Of a DNA stretch of 59,639 nucleotides, positions 7,143 through 15,886 are shown one piece after another. A model generated the notes under the pieces. The model was not told where the DNA came from and searched no databases. It was given only the letters and a program-made list of their open reading frames with translations. How positions within the stretch are numbered: the stretch's first letter is position 1; every line of letters starts with the position of its first letter. This DNA comes from Streptomyces sp. B93 (GTDB taxonomy: Bacteria; Actinomycetota; Actinomycetes; Streptomycetales; Streptomycetaceae). Location: assembly GCF_018070565.1 (NCBI RefSeq), contig NZ_JAGPXL010000042.1, forward strand, positions 1-59,639, given 5' to 3'. A program made the position numbers and the translations under genes.

Positions 7143-8618
7143 CTACTTCTGTGCCCGCACCGGCACGTCCAGCACCACCCGCGTCCCCCGCTCCGGCGCC
7201 GGAACCATGTCGAACGTACCCCCCAACTCGCCCTCCACCAGCGTCCGTACGATCTGGAGCCCCAGGTTGCCGGAGGTGTGCGGGTCGAAGCCGTCGGGCA
7301 GCCCCACCCCGTCGTCCTGCACGGTGACCAGCAGCCGCGCCTCCTTCGACGTACCACCCCGCACGGCCGACACCTCGACCGTCCCGGTGTCCCCCTCCCG
7401 GAAGCCGTGCTCCAGGGCGTTCTGGAGCACCTCGGTCAGCACCATCGACAGCGGCGTGGCGACCTCGGCGTCCAGGATGCCGAAGCGGCCGGTGCGACGG
7501 CCGGTGACCTTGCCGGGTGAGATCTCGGCGACCATCGCCAGCACCCGGTCGGCGATCTCGTCGAACTCCACCCGCTCGTCCAGATTCTGGGACAGCGTCT
7601 CATGCACGATCGCGATGGAGCCGACCCTCCGCACCGCCTCCTCCAGCGCCGCCCGCCCCCGCTCGGACTCGATGCGCCGGGCCTGGAGCCGCAGCAGCGC
7701 CGCCACGGTCTGGAGGTTGTTCTTCACCCGGTGGTGGATCTCCCGGATGGTGGCGTCCTTGGTGATCAACTCACGCTCACGGCGCCGCAGTTCGGTGACG
7801 TCCCGGAGCAGCACCAGGGAGCCGATCCGCGTGCCCTTGGGCTTCAGCGGGATCGCCCGGAACTGGATCACCCCGTCGTTGGCCTCGATCTCGAACTCGC
7901 GCGGCGCCCACCCGCTGGCGACCTTGGCGAGCGCCTCGTCCACCGGCCCGCGGGAGGGGGCGAGTTCGGCGGTCGTACGTCCCAGGTGGTGGCCGACCAG
8001 GTCGGCGGCGAGGCCCATCCGGTGGTAGGCGGACAGCGCGTTCGGGGAGGCGTACTGGACGAGGCCGTCGGCGTCGACGCGGATCAGACCGTCGCCGACG
8101 CGGGGCGAGGCGTCCATGTCGACCTGCTGGTTGGCGAACGGGAAGGCACCGGCCGCGATCATCTGCGCCAGGTCGGAGGCGGACTGGAGGTACGTCAGCT
8201 CCAGCCGGCTCGGGGTGCGCACGGTGAGGAGGTTGGTGTTGCGGGCGATGACGCCGAGGACGCGCCCTTCCCGTCGTACCGGAATGGACTCGACCCGGAC
8301 CGGGACCTCCTCACGCCACTCGGGGTCGCCCTCGCGGACGATGCGGCCCTCGTCGAGGGCGGCGTCCAGCATGGGGCGCCGGCCACGGGGGACGAGGTGG
8401 CCGACCATGTCGTCCTGGTAGGAGGTGGGGCCGGTGTTGGGCCGCATCTGCGCGACGGAGACATAGCGGGTGCCGTCGCTGGTGGGGACCCACAGCACGA
8501 GGTCGGCGAAGGAGAGGTCGGAGAGCAGTTGCCACTCCGAGACCAGCAGGTGGAGCCACTCGAGGTCGGAGTCGTCGAGGGCGGTGTGCTGGCGGACCAG
8601 CTCGTTCATGGAGGGCAC
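7143..8618 (-). CDS. pdtaS: PdtaS-type sensor histidine kinase (GAF-PAS-HisKA_2-HATPase)
   Basis: Soluble 491-residue sensor kinase. It has an N-terminal GAF-like domain (about 1-150), a PAS domain (about 175-280), the HisKA_2 phosphoacceptor helix with the HHRVKNN motif (about residue 300), then a GHKL ATPase (VLTEVLQNALEHGF, DDGVGLPDGFD, NLGLQIVRTL). This is the architecture of mycobacterial PdtaS, whose partner PdtaR is an ANTAR-domain antiterminator; the partner is not in this window. The GTG at 8618 is chosen: TACGCT lies exactly 7 bases upstream with no ribosome site, so the mRNA is probably leaderless. ATG 8609 is the alternative. Confidence 0.88.
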   Translation of the reverse strand: MPSMNELVRQHTALDDSDLEWLHLLVSEWQLLSDLSFADLVLWVPTSDGTRYVSVAQMRPNTGPTSYQDDMVGHLVPRGRRPMLDAALDEGRIVREGDPEWREEVPVRVESIPVRREGRVLGVIARNTNLLTVRTPSRLELTYLQSASDLAQMIAAGAFPFANQQVDMDASPRVGDGLIRVDADGLVQYASPNALSAYHRMGLAADLVGHHLGRTTAELAPSRGPVDEALAKVASGWAPREFEIEANDGVIQFRAIPLKPKGTRIGSLVLLRDVTELRRRERELITKDATIREIHHRVKNNLQTVAALLRLQARRIESERGRAALEEAVRRVGSIAIVHETLSQNLDERVEFDEIADRVLAMVAEISPGKVTGRRTGRFGILDAEVATPLSMVLTEVLQNALEHGFREGDTGTVEVSAVRGGTSKEARLLVTVQDDGVGLPDGFDPHTSGNLGLQIVRTLVEGELGGTFDMVPAPERGTRVVLDVPVRAQK

Positions 8619-8693
8619 GTCTGCGAGCGTACCCGGCGGTTTGTGCGGCCCAGAAATGTACGGCCCGTGAACACCCGCGGGCCGCGGCGCCTG

Positions 8694-8857
8694 GGAGGGA
8701 CCCTCAACCCTCCCGGCACCGCAGCCCGGAGCAGCATCGGCCGTGGGCTGTGCGGTCCCGGTCGGCCGAAGGATGAGGAGCCGGGGCAGTCAGGGCAGAG
8801 AGCGCCGGTTCCTCGATCCGCCTTCCTGTGCGGGGAAGGCGGAGGCTTGTCACTTTC
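8694..8857 (-). ncRNA. structured small RNA candidate (scr5239-like)
   Basis: The gap between pdtaS and the SIS gene has no ORF but is full of stems. On the minus strand a 9-bp perfect hairpin CCGCCTTCC/GGAAGGCGG (8818-8842) comes first, GC-rich imperfect stems follow, and a terminal GGGAGGG/CCCTCCC hairpin (8694-8715) ends it. A CACAAT -10-like hexamer (8865-8870) would give an RNA of about 160 bases, and a DasR site overlaps this promoter. S. coelicolor sRNA scr5239, about 159 nt, lies in the equivalent gap and, as I recall, depends on DasR. Strand and ends are inferred. Confidence 0.6.
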
Positions 8858-8866
8858 CCTACGCAT

Positions 8867-8882
8867 TGTGGACTAGACCAGT
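8867..8882. promoter_or_regulatory. DasR-responsive element (dre) at the sRNA promoter
   Basis: TGTGGACTAGACCAGT matches the dre palindrome ACTGGTCTAGACCAGT at 13 of 16 positions, with a perfect right half. It overlaps the presumed promoter of the small RNA, where DasR would repress it in the absence of glucosamine-6-phosphate. Confidence 0.7.
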
Positions 8883-8972
8883 TGGGTGTGTCCATGCGCG
8901 GGCGGTATTTGTTGTCGGAGACTGACTGGACTTGACGCCCGGCAAGCCTAACCCGCGCACGACTGCCGTGGG

Positions 8973-9041
8973 GCCGGACGGCCGGTCCAATTTGCGCCAA
9001 CGCACCGGTGCGCCCCCGGTGCGACGACCTGGCCGTCCGGC
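8973..9041 (-). terminator. branched hairpin terminator behind the SIS-domain gene
   Basis: Perfect 11-bp outer arms GCCGGACGGCC (8973-8983) and GGCCGTCCGGC (9031-9041) enclose an inner hairpin CGCACCGG/CCGGTGCG (9001-9023). The outer arm begins at the base after the SIS stop codon, so it probably ends that transcript and insulates the small RNA. Confidence 0.7.
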
Positions 9042-10115
9042 TCAGCTGGTCTCCGTCACCTTCGCCAGCGCACGGGGCGCGTCCGGGTCCTGGCCGCGGG
9101 CGATGGTCACCTCATGGGCCAGCAGCTGGAGCGGGATGATCTCCAGGATCGGCTGCACCTCCTCGGCGACCCCCTCGGTGGGCAGCACGAACCCGGCGGA
9201 GGCGCGTTCGACGTGCTCGCGCGGGCCGATGACGACCAGGTCGGCGCCGCGACCGCGCAGCCGGTCGAGGACGGGCCGCAGCGCCTCGCCGCCCTTGCCG
9301 CCGGTGACCACCGCGATCACCGGGGAGACGTTGTCGACCATGGCGAGGGGGCCGTGCAGCAGATCGGCGCCGGAGTAGGAGAGGGCGGGGATGTAGCTGG
9401 TCTCCATCAGCTTCAGGGCGGCCTCCTTGGCCGTGGGGTAGCCGTAGCCGCGGGAGGTGATCACCATGCGCTCGGCGAAGCGGTACCGGGCGGCCAGGGC
9501 GCGCACCTCGTCGTGCCGGGCGAGCAGCTGGCCGGCCAGGTCGGGCAGCACCCGCGCGGGCTCGCCGTCACCGCCGCGCAGGCCCTCCACGAAGAGGTAG
9601 AGGGCGAGCAGGGAGGCCGTGTAGGTCTTGGTGGCGGGCAGGGCGCGCTCGGGCCCGGCGAGGATGTCGACGTGGTGCTCGCAGACACCGGCCAGCGCCG
9701 AGTCGGGGTTGTTGGTGACGGCGAGGGTGAGGGCCCCGGCCTCCCGGGCGGCCCGGGTGGAGTCGACCAGGTCGGGTGAGCCGCCGGACTGGCTGACGGC
9801 GACGACCAGCACGTCGGTGAGGTCGGGGCGGGCGCCGTAGGCGGTGGTCGTCGACATGGAGGCGAGCCCGCAGGGCAGCCCGAGCCGGATCTCGATGAGG
9901 TACTTGGCGTAGAGCGCGGCGTTGTCGGAGCTGCCACGGGCGGTCAGCAGCACGAAGCGGGGCCTGCGGGCGGCGATCTCGTGGGCCACCCGGCCGACGG
10001 GCCCGGCGCCCTCGTCCAGGAGCCGCCGGAGCACGGCGGGCTGCTCGGCCATCTCGCGGGCCATGATGCGGCCGGGCGCGTCGCCTCGGGGGTCGGGTGT
10101 CGTGACACTGCTCAT
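9042..10115 (-). CDS. SIS-domain sugar-phosphate isomerase/deaminase (GlmS C-terminal-like)
   Basis: 357 residues with two SIS domains like the isomerase half of GlmS, but no glutaminase domain. It is therefore a candidate amino-sugar-phosphate isomerase or deaminase (AgaS or NagB-II like) acting on phosphorylated glucosamine. Motifs are LTARGSSDNAALYAKYLIE and VAVSQSGGSPDLVDS in the first domain, then ITSRGYGYPTAKEAALKLME and a LLHGPLAMV segment in the second. The ATG at 10115 follows GAGGAGGAG. It is divergent from nagB with a dre between them, so DasR probably controls both. It could instead be a sugar-phosphate sensor. Confidence 0.8.
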   Translation of the reverse strand: MSSVTTPDPRGDAPGRIMAREMAEQPAVLRRLLDEGAGPVGRVAHEIAARRPRFVLLTARGSSDNAALYAKYLIEIRLGLPCGLASMSTTTAYGARPDLTDVLVVAVSQSGGSPDLVDSTRAAREAGALTLAVTNNPDSALAGVCEHHVDILAGPERALPATKTYTASLLALYLFVEGLRGGDGEPARVLPDLAGQLLARHDEVRALAARYRFAERMVITSRGYGYPTAKEAALKLMETSYIPALSYSGADLLHGPLAMVDNVSPVIAVVTGGKGGEALRPVLDRLRGRGADLVVIGPREHVERASAGFVLPTEGVAEEVQPILEIIPLQLLAHEVTIARGQDPDAPRALAKVTETS

Positions 10116-10219
10116 CAGGACTCCTCCTCGCAGCCATGAGGGTGGCCTGCCGACGGCTGCCGCTCTCCTCCCATTGCACCCCTTCACGGCAGGCCCCGCT
10201 CTGTTAAATTGGACCCGAG

Positions 10220-10235
10220 ATTGGTCTAAACCACA
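10220..10235. promoter_or_regulatory. dre site between the SIS gene and nagB
   Basis: ATTGGTCTAAACCACA matches the dre consensus at 12 to 13 of 16 positions with a clear palindromic core GGTCT-A-AACC. It lies 37 bases before the nagB GTG and about 105 before the divergent SIS start, suited to controlling both. Confidence 0.75.
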
Positions 10236-10272
10236 TTGCCCGTGACTCCCTCTTCAGAACGGCAGGCCCAGC

Positions 10273-11058
10273 GTGGAAGTTGTCATCGTTCCGGACGCCG
10301 AGGCGGGCGGCGAACTGATCGCCGAGGCCATGGCACAGCTGCTCGGGCGCAAGCCCGACGCCCTGCTCGGAGTGGCCACCGGCTCCACCCCGCTGCCCGT
10401 GTACGAGGCGCTGGCGGCCAAGGTGCGCTCCGGCGCCGTGGACGTCTCGCGGGCCCGGATCGCCCAGCTCGACGAGTACGTGGGGCTGCCCGCCGCGCAC
10501 CCCGAGTCCTACCGCTCGGTGCTGCGCCGTGAGGTGCTCCAGCCGCTCGGGATCGGGATGGAGGCGTTCCTCGGTCCGGACGGCGAGGCGGCGGACGTCC
10601 AGGCGGCGTGCGAGGCGTACGACAGGGCGCTGGCCGCGGCGGGCGGGGTCGACCTCCAACTGCTGGGGATCGGCACCGACGGGCACATCGGCTTCAACGA
10701 GCCGTGCTCGTCGCTGGCGTCGCGCACCCGGATCAAGACGCTGACCGAGCAGACCCGGATCGACAACGCGCGCTTCTTCGACGGCGACATCGACCAGGTC
10801 CCGCACCATGTGATCACCCAGGGCATCGGGACGATCCTGGAGGCGCGGCACCTGGTGCTGCTGGCCACCGGCGAGGGCAAGGCGGAGGCGGTCGCCGCGA
10901 CCGTGGAGGGCCCGGTCGCCGCGGTCTGCCCGGCCTCCGCGCTCCAGTTGCACCCGCACGCCACGGTCGTCGTCGACGAGGCCGCCGCGTCCGAGCTGAA
11001 GCTCGCCGACTACTTCCGGCACACCTACGCCAACAAGCCGGAGTGGCAGGGCATCTGA
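10273..11058 (+). CDS. nagB: glucosamine-6-phosphate deaminase NagB
   Basis: Converts glucosamine-6-phosphate to fructose-6-phosphate and ammonia, the last committed step of chitin-sugar catabolism. The 261-residue length is normal. Visible are the phosphate loop GVATGSTPLPVYEAL (about residue 35), LDEYVGL with the catalytic Asp, and GIGTDGHIGFNEP with the catalytic His-Asp pair. GTG 10273 is the start; the upstream match to a ribosome site is weak. It removes the DasR ligand glucosamine-6-phosphate and carries a dre at its own promoter, closing a feedback loop. A bidirectional hairpin follows. Confidence 0.95.
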   Translation: MEVVIVPDAEAGGELIAEAMAQLLGRKPDALLGVATGSTPLPVYEALAAKVRSGAVDVSRARIAQLDEYVGLPAAHPESYRSVLRREVLQPLGIGMEAFLGPDGEAADVQAACEAYDRALAAAGGVDLQLLGIGTDGHIGFNEPCSSLASRTRIKTLTEQTRIDNARFFDGDIDQVPHHVITQGIGTILEARHLVLLATGEGKAEAVAATVEGPVAAVCPASALQLHPHATVVVDEAAASELKLADYFRHTYANKPEWQGI

Positions 11059-11069
11059 CGGAAACGGAC

Positions 11070-11105
11070 GAACGCCGGGCACCCTCAGCGAGGGGCCCGG
11101 CGTTC
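11070..11105. terminator. bidirectional terminator between nagB and dasD
   Basis: GAACGCCGGGC (11070-11080) pairs perfectly with GCCCGGCGTTC (11095-11105). The interior CCCTC/GAGGG extends the stem, leaving a tiny loop. The two flanking genes converge here. Confidence 0.85.
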
Positions 11106-11114
11106 TCCTTCGGG

Positions 11115-12590
11115 TCACCGCCCGGCGAGAACCTCCGCCGCCGCGCGCCCGCAGACCCGCGCCGCGCCGTAGGTGGCGATGTGCGGCGCGCCCCGGGGCG
11201 GCGCCTGCGGCACCCCCATCTCGACGACAACGGTGTCAGGACGGGCCGCGAGCAGGGTGGTGAGGGCCGCCGCCATCCACGGGTGCCGGTGCTCGTCGCG
11301 GACGACGGCGACGATACGGCGCTCTCCGGCCGCCGCCAGCACCGCGCCGCCCGCGACGCTGCCGGTGAAGGTGCCCGACTCGGTGCCGGGCAGGAATTCG
11401 GCCAGCTCGGCGGCCACGCCCCAGGGCGTCTCGTCACCGACGGCGATGTTGGCGACCGGCGTGAGCGCGGCGACGTAGGGCGCCCCGGTGAGCGGGGTGA
11501 GGTCGCCGGTGATCCGCAGGGCCCGGCGGGCGGCGCGCAGGCCCACCTCGTCGTCGGCGGTGCCGGACGGCCGGGACACCCCCGCCGTCCACTGGGCGAG
11601 CGCCCGCACCCGTTCCGCCGCGTCCGCGAGGCGTTCCTCGGCCAGTTCACCGGCGCGCACGGCGGCCACCAGGGCGTCGCGCAGCCGTCGTACCGTGTCG
11701 TCGTCGGCGAGGCCGCCGCCCACGCAGATCGCGTCGGCGCCGGCGGCGATGGCGAGGACGCTGCCGCGTTCGATGCCGTAGGTGCCCGCGATGGCCTGCA
11801 TCTCCATGCCGTCGGTGACGATCAGGCCGTCGTAGCCGAGTTCGCCGCGCAGCAGTTCGGTCAGGACGCGGGGCGAGAGGGTCGCCGGGTGGTCCGGGTC
11901 CAGGGCGGGGACCAGGATGTGGGCGCTCATCACCGCCTTGGTCCCGGCGGCGATGGCGGCGTGGAACGGGGCCAGCTCGCGGGCGGCCAGCACCTCGGGG
12001 TCGGCGTCGATGCGGGGCATCGCGTGGTGGGAGTCGACCGCGGTGTCGCCGTGGCCGGGGAAGTGCTTGGTGCAGGCGGCGACCCCGGCGGACTGGAGGC
12101 CGGTGACGTAGGCGGCGGTGTGCCGGGCGACCAGGCCGGGGTCGGCGCCGAAGGACCGTACGCCGATCACCGGGTTGTCGGGGTTGGAGTTGACGTCGGC
12201 GGACGGCGCCCAGTTGAAGTTGACCCCGCAGGCGGCCAGGCGGCGCCCGAGGGCGTAGGCGACCTGCCGGGTGAGGTCGGTGTCGTCGATCGCCCCGAGG
12301 GCGTGGTTGCCGGGGAAGGAGGAGCCGGTGCGCACCTCGAGGCGGGTGACGTCGCCGCCCTCCTCGTCGATGGCGACCAGGACGTCGTCGCGTTCGGCGC
12401 GCAGCTGGGCGGTGAGGGCGGCCAGTTGGGCGGCGGAGGCGATGTTGCGGCCGAAGAGTCCGACGGAGGCGAGGCCCTCGCCGACGCGGCGCAGCAGCCA
12501 GTCGGGGGCGGTGGTGCCGGTGAAGCCGGGCTGGAGGACGGTCAGGGCGTCACGCGTCAGGGTGTCGGTGCCGCTCGCGAATGTGGTCAT
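11115..12590 (-). CDS. dasD: family 3 glycoside hydrolase, beta-N-acetylhexosaminidase (DasD)
   Basis: Cytoplasmic beta-N-acetylglucosaminidase that would split imported chitobiose to GlcNAc. The 491-residue protein has a GH3 barrel with the NagZ-type loop KHFPGHGDTAVDSHH, whose His-Asp acts as acid/base, and the nucleophile Asp in IVTDGMEMQAI. The remaining C-terminal third is a typical alpha/beta domain. No signal peptide is seen. It follows dasC with a 9-base gap, so it belongs to the das operon. Substrate assignment rests on context and the NagZ-like loop. Confidence 0.9.
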   Translation of the reverse strand: MTTFASGTDTLTRDALTVLQPGFTGTTAPDWLLRRVGEGLASVGLFGRNIASAAQLAALTAQLRAERDDVLVAIDEEGGDVTRLEVRTGSSFPGNHALGAIDDTDLTRQVAYALGRRLAACGVNFNWAPSADVNSNPDNPVIGVRSFGADPGLVARHTAAYVTGLQSAGVAACTKHFPGHGDTAVDSHHAMPRIDADPEVLAARELAPFHAAIAAGTKAVMSAHILVPALDPDHPATLSPRVLTELLRGELGYDGLIVTDGMEMQAIAGTYGIERGSVLAIAAGADAICVGGGLADDDTVRRLRDALVAAVRAGELAEERLADAAERVRALAQWTAGVSRPSGTADDEVGLRAARRALRITGDLTPLTGAPYVAALTPVANIAVGDETPWGVAAELAEFLPGTESGTFTGSVAGGAVLAAAGERRIVAVVRDEHRHPWMAAALTTLLAARPDTVVVEMGVPQAPPRGAPHIATYGAARVCGRAAAEVLAGR

Positions 12591-12599
12591 CGGGTGGCG

Positions 12600-13430
12600 T
12601 TATCCCTTCACGGCGCCCGCGGTCAGGCCACTGACGACCTTGCGCTGGAGGTAGACGAAGAGGATCAGGATGGGGATGGCGAAGAGGGTGGAGGCGGCCA
12701 TGGTGGCGCCCCAGTCGTCGCCGAAGGCGGTGCGGAAGCTGGACACCCACAGGGGCAGGGTCTGCGACTCCGCCTCCTTGTTGAGCACCAGGACCAGCGG
12801 GAACTCGTTCCAGGCGGTGATGAAGCCGAACATCGAGGTCGACATCAGGCCGGGGCCGAGCAGCGGCAGGATCACCCTGCGGAAGGCGGTGACGCGGGTG
12901 CAGCCGTCGACCATGGCGGCCTCCTCCAGCTCCCGGGGCACGGCGGCGACGAAGCCGCGCAGCGTCAGGATGGTGAAGGGCAGGATCATCATCATGTAGA
13001 AGACCGTCAGCGGGACCAGGCTGTTCAGCATGGAGGCGTCCCGCACGATCATGTAGATCGCGATGACCATGACCTCCCAGGGCGCCATCTGGGCCAGCAT
13101 GAAGCCGACGATGAAGCCGCGCCGGCCCTTGAACCGCATCCGGGCCAGGGCGAAGGACCCGGCGAGCGCGATCATCAGGGAGAAGACCACCGCGAGGACG
13201 GTGACGATCAGCGAGTTGGAGACGTACGTCCAGAAGTGGTCGACGCTGATCGCCGTCCTGAAGTGCTTCAGGGTGGCGTCGGTGGGGAACCAGACGGGGT
13301 CCTCGGAGATGATGTCGCCGGTCGGCTTGAAGGCCGTGGAGATCATCCAGTACACGGGGAAGACGCAGCCGACGAACAGGACGACGGCCGTGACATTGGG
13401 CCAGAGGCGGCCGAAGAGCGTGCGCTTCAC
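12600..13430 (-). CDS. dasC: chitobiose ABC transporter permease DasC
   Basis: 276-residue inner-membrane permease of the MalG type with about six membrane segments. The EAA loop for docking the ATPase reads ELEEAAMVDGCTRVTAFRRV. Start GTG 13430 overlaps the dasB stop (GTGA), so translation is coupled. There is no ATP-binding gene here; in streptomycetes the shared ATPase MsiK, encoded elsewhere, energises the Das system (established for S. coelicolor and S. olivaceoviridis). Confidence 0.93.
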   Translation of the reverse strand: MKRTLFGRLWPNVTAVVLFVGCVFPVYWMISTAFKPTGDIISEDPVWFPTDATLKHFRTAISVDHFWTYVSNSLIVTVLAVVFSLMIALAGSFALARMRFKGRRGFIVGFMLAQMAPWEVMVIAIYMIVRDASMLNSLVPLTVFYMMMILPFTILTLRGFVAAVPRELEEAAMVDGCTRVTAFRRVILPLLGPGLMSTSMFGFITAWNEFPLVLVLNKEAESQTLPLWVSSFRTAFGDDWGATMAASTLFAIPILILFVYLQRKVVSGLTAGAVKG

Positions 13431-14419
13431 AGCTCCCCCTCCTCATCCTGCTTGAGCACGATCCGCAGGTAGTAGGCGGTGATCCCGAGCAGGATCAGGA
13501 TGGTCAGGACGGCGATCGCGGCACCCATGCCGTAGTGCTGGTTGCCGACGCCCTCGATGTAGGCGTAGACGGGCAGGATCTCGGTGAGCCGGTCGGGGCC
13601 GCCCGCGTTGATGACGTAGACCTGCACGAACGCCTTGAAGATCCAGATGATCTCCAGGAAGGTCGTGGCGTAGAGGAACGGCCGCAGGAACGGCAGGGTG
13701 ACCGTGGTGAAGCTCTTCCAGGCGCCCGCGCCGTCGAGGGCGGCGGCCTCGTACAGTTCGCCGGGGATGACGGTGGTCGCCGCGTACAGGTTGATGGCGA
13801 CGAACGGGATGGACATCCACACGATCAGCACGGTGACGACGAAGAACGTCGACATCTGGCTGCTGGTCCAGCTGTAGTCGGCCATGGAGTGCCAGCCGAG
13901 CTTGTCCAGCACCCAGTTGACGACGCCGAACCGCTCGGCGAACAGCCACTGGTAGACCGTGGTCGCCGCGATGACGGGCATCGCCCAGGCCAGCACCAGA
14001 CCGATCAGCAGCGTCAGCCGCATCCGCTTGCCGAGGCGGGCCAGGAGCAGGCCGACCAGGGAGCCGAGGACCATGGTGAGGGCGACGTTGACGGCCGTGA
14101 ACAGGATCGAGCGCAGGGTGACGCGCCAGAAGTCCTCGCCGGTGAGGACCTCCTTGTAGTTGTCGATGCCGTTCCACTCGGTGACGTGCTGGATCAGCTG
14201 CGCCATGTTGAGGTTCTGGAAGGACAGCAGGACGTCCTTCAGCAGCGGCCAGCCCAGCAGCAGCACGGTGGCAGCGCAGGCGGGCAGCAGCAACAGGTAC
14301 GGGGCGAGCGCGCCGAAGCGCGCCGCCGCTCGCTGTACCGGCCTGTCGGATGCGCCGCCGTCCGCCCCCTTGCGGACGTCCGCCGGGCCTGAGGGCGGCC
14401 GTTCGGTCTGCACGGTCAT
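13427..14419 (-). CDS. dasB: chitobiose ABC transporter permease DasB
   Basis: 330-residue MalF-type permease. A hydrophilic N-terminus of about 40 residues is followed by six membrane segments. The EAA loop reads ELYEAAALDGAGAWKSF (about residue 225). The ATG at 14419 lies 79 bases after the dasA stop, with a strong hairpin in the gap, so dasB is read either through that hairpin or at reduced level compared with dasA. Confidence 0.93.
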   Translation of the reverse strand: MTVQTERPPSGPADVRKGADGGASDRPVQRAAARFGALAPYLLLLPACAATVLLLGWPLLKDVLLSFQNLNMAQLIQHVTEWNGIDNYKEVLTGEDFWRVTLRSILFTAVNVALTMVLGSLVGLLLARLGKRMRLTLLIGLVLAWAMPVIAATTVYQWLFAERFGVVNWVLDKLGWHSMADYSWTSSQMSTFFVVTVLIVWMSIPFVAINLYAATTVIPGELYEAAALDGAGAWKSFTTVTLPFLRPFLYATTFLEIIWIFKAFVQVYVINAGGPDRLTEILPVYAYIEGVGNQHYGMGAAIAVLTILILLGITAYYLRIVLKQDEEGEL

Positions 14420-14458
14420 GCTCGCGTTCTCTCTACTCGACCTGACGGAACGCGGGGC

Positions 14459-14484
14459 GGGGGCCCGACCGGAACCGGGCCCCC
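14459..14484 (-). terminator. dasA-dasB intercistronic hairpin
   Basis: GGGGGCCCG (14459-14467) and CGGGCCCCC (14476-14484) give a 9-bp GC stem with an 8-base loop, 15 bases after the dasA stop. It has no T-run. It probably attenuates read-through or protects the dasA mRNA end, as expected where a binding protein is needed in excess over its permeases. Confidence 0.65.
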
Positions 14485-14498
14485 TCTCCCCTGTGCCC

Positions 14499-15782
14499 TT
14501 ACTGCTGCTGCGACAGGCGCTTGTTGAACTCGTCCTCGACCTGCGCCGCGGCCTCGGCCGGGGACTTGCCGTTGAGCACGGCGGTCATGTACGTCTTCAC
14601 CGGGTTGGGCGCGTTCTCGACGGCGGCCCACTCCGGGATCAGCGGCGTGGTGCCACCGCCGGCGGCGGCCGGGGCGGCGGCCTCGGCGACGACGTTGCCC
14701 TCCAGGTTGGTCTGGAGCGACTCCTTGTTCGGGATGACGCCGTTGAGCTTGGCGAGCTGGCCCTCGAACTCGTCGGACAGGGCGAGCTTCAGGAACTCCT
14801 TGGCGAGTTCCTGCTTCTTGCTGCCCGCGGCGACGGCCAGGTTGGAGCCGCCGAGGAAGACGCCCTCGGGCTTGTCGGCCGTCGGACCCGGGATCGTGAA
14901 GTAGCCGATCTTGTCCTCGATCTTCGGGTTGGCCTCGATGGCGATGCCCGCCTCCCAGCCCATGCCGATGAAGGCGCCGACGTTGCCCTTGCCGAAGACC
15001 TGGCCCTGCTGCGGGGTGGCCTCGTCCTTGTCCTTGGGCGCCTTGGACAGCGACTGGAACTTCTTGTACGTCTCCATGGCGGCGGCGACCTTCGGGTCGT
15101 CGAGGTTGGAGACGTACTTGTCGCCCTCCTTCTTGACCAGTTCGGCGCCCTCACCGATCGTCAGGCCGACGAAGTGGTACCAGTTCTGGCCGGGCAGGTA
15201 GATCGGCTCGGCGTCGGTCTTCTCGCCGATCGTCTTCAGGGCGTCGTAGAACTCGTCGCGGGTCTTGGGGGTGTCCTTGAGCCCGGCCTCTTCCCAGATC
15301 TCCTTGTTGTAGAGGACGACGCGGTTGGCGAAGTACCAGGGCGCCGCGTACTGCTTGCCCTCGTAGATGGAGGACTCGTTGAGGGACTCGGTCCACTCAC
15401 CGCCGATCTCCGCCTTCAGGTCGGCGAGGTCGGCGAGGCCGCCGGTCTTGGCGTAGGCCGGGGTCTGGGTGTTGCCGATCTCGAAGACGTCCGGCGGGTT
15501 CTCCTCGGACAGGGCGGTGGTCAGCTTCTGCTGGATGCCGTTCCACTGCTGGACCTCGAACTTGACCTTCGCCTTGGTCTTCTTCTCGAAGGCGGCGGCC
15601 AGGTCGGCCTGCCAGTCGTCGGGCGAGGAGCCGTCCATCACCCAGACGGTGAGCGTCTGACCCGCGTAGCCGTCCGCACCGGCCTTGCCGCCGTCGCCCT
15701 CGTCGCCGTCGTCGCCCCCGCACGCCGCGATGGAGACCATCATTGCCGCGACACCGATCGCGGATATCAGCTTGCGCTTCAC
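14499..15782 (-). CDS. dasA: chitobiose-binding lipoprotein DasA
   Basis: Extracytoplasmic solute-binding protein for N,N'-diacetylchitobiose, anchored as a lipoprotein. 427 residues. The signal peptide MKRKLISAIGVAAMMVSIAAC ends in the lipobox SIAA-C, with Cys at about residue 21. A Gly/Asp-rich linker and a family 1 binding-protein fold follow. The start is GTG 15782 with GAGGAGGGT upstream; the frame extends further but without support. A dre lies 89 bases upstream. DasA is known to link chitin sensing to development in S. coelicolor. Confidence 0.93.
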   Translation of the reverse strand: MKRKLISAIGVAAMMVSIAACGGDDGDEGDGGKAGADGYAGQTLTVWVMDGSSPDDWQADLAAAFEKKTKAKVKFEVQQWNGIQQKLTTALSEENPPDVFEIGNTQTPAYAKTGGLADLADLKAEIGGEWTESLNESSIYEGKQYAAPWYFANRVVLYNKEIWEEAGLKDTPKTRDEFYDALKTIGEKTDAEPIYLPGQNWYHFVGLTIGEGAELVKKEGDKYVSNLDDPKVAAAMETYKKFQSLSKAPKDKDEATPQQGQVFGKGNVGAFIGMGWEAGIAIEANPKIEDKIGYFTIPGPTADKPEGVFLGGSNLAVAAGSKKQELAKEFLKLALSDEFEGQLAKLNGVIPNKESLQTNLEGNVVAEAAAPAAAGGGTTPLIPEWAAVENAPNPVKTYMTAVLNGKSPAEAAAQVEDEFNKRLSQQQ

Positions 15783-15870
15783 GCCACCCTCCTCAGGGAT
15801 GCCACAAACCCCCCTCGTCCCCGCGGTGAGACCGTCAACGCGTGCTGTCCGTGGGGCCGGGACCTGGACC

Positions 15871-15886
15871 AATGGTGTAGACCAGT
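15871..15886. promoter_or_regulatory. dre site in the dasA promoter region
   Basis: On the minus strand this reads ACTGGTCTACACCATT, 14 of 16 to the dre consensus, and identical to the dasA site I remember from S. coelicolor. A second partial half-site ATTGGTCCAGG follows at once toward dasA. A weaker match (10 of 16) lies at 15895-15910. Confidence 0.8.

Noticed and set aside
10608..13472. 954-codon plus-strand frame across nagB and dasD-dasC
   Set aside because: It is antisense to well-recognised genes and has typical GC-skew shadow composition with no domain.
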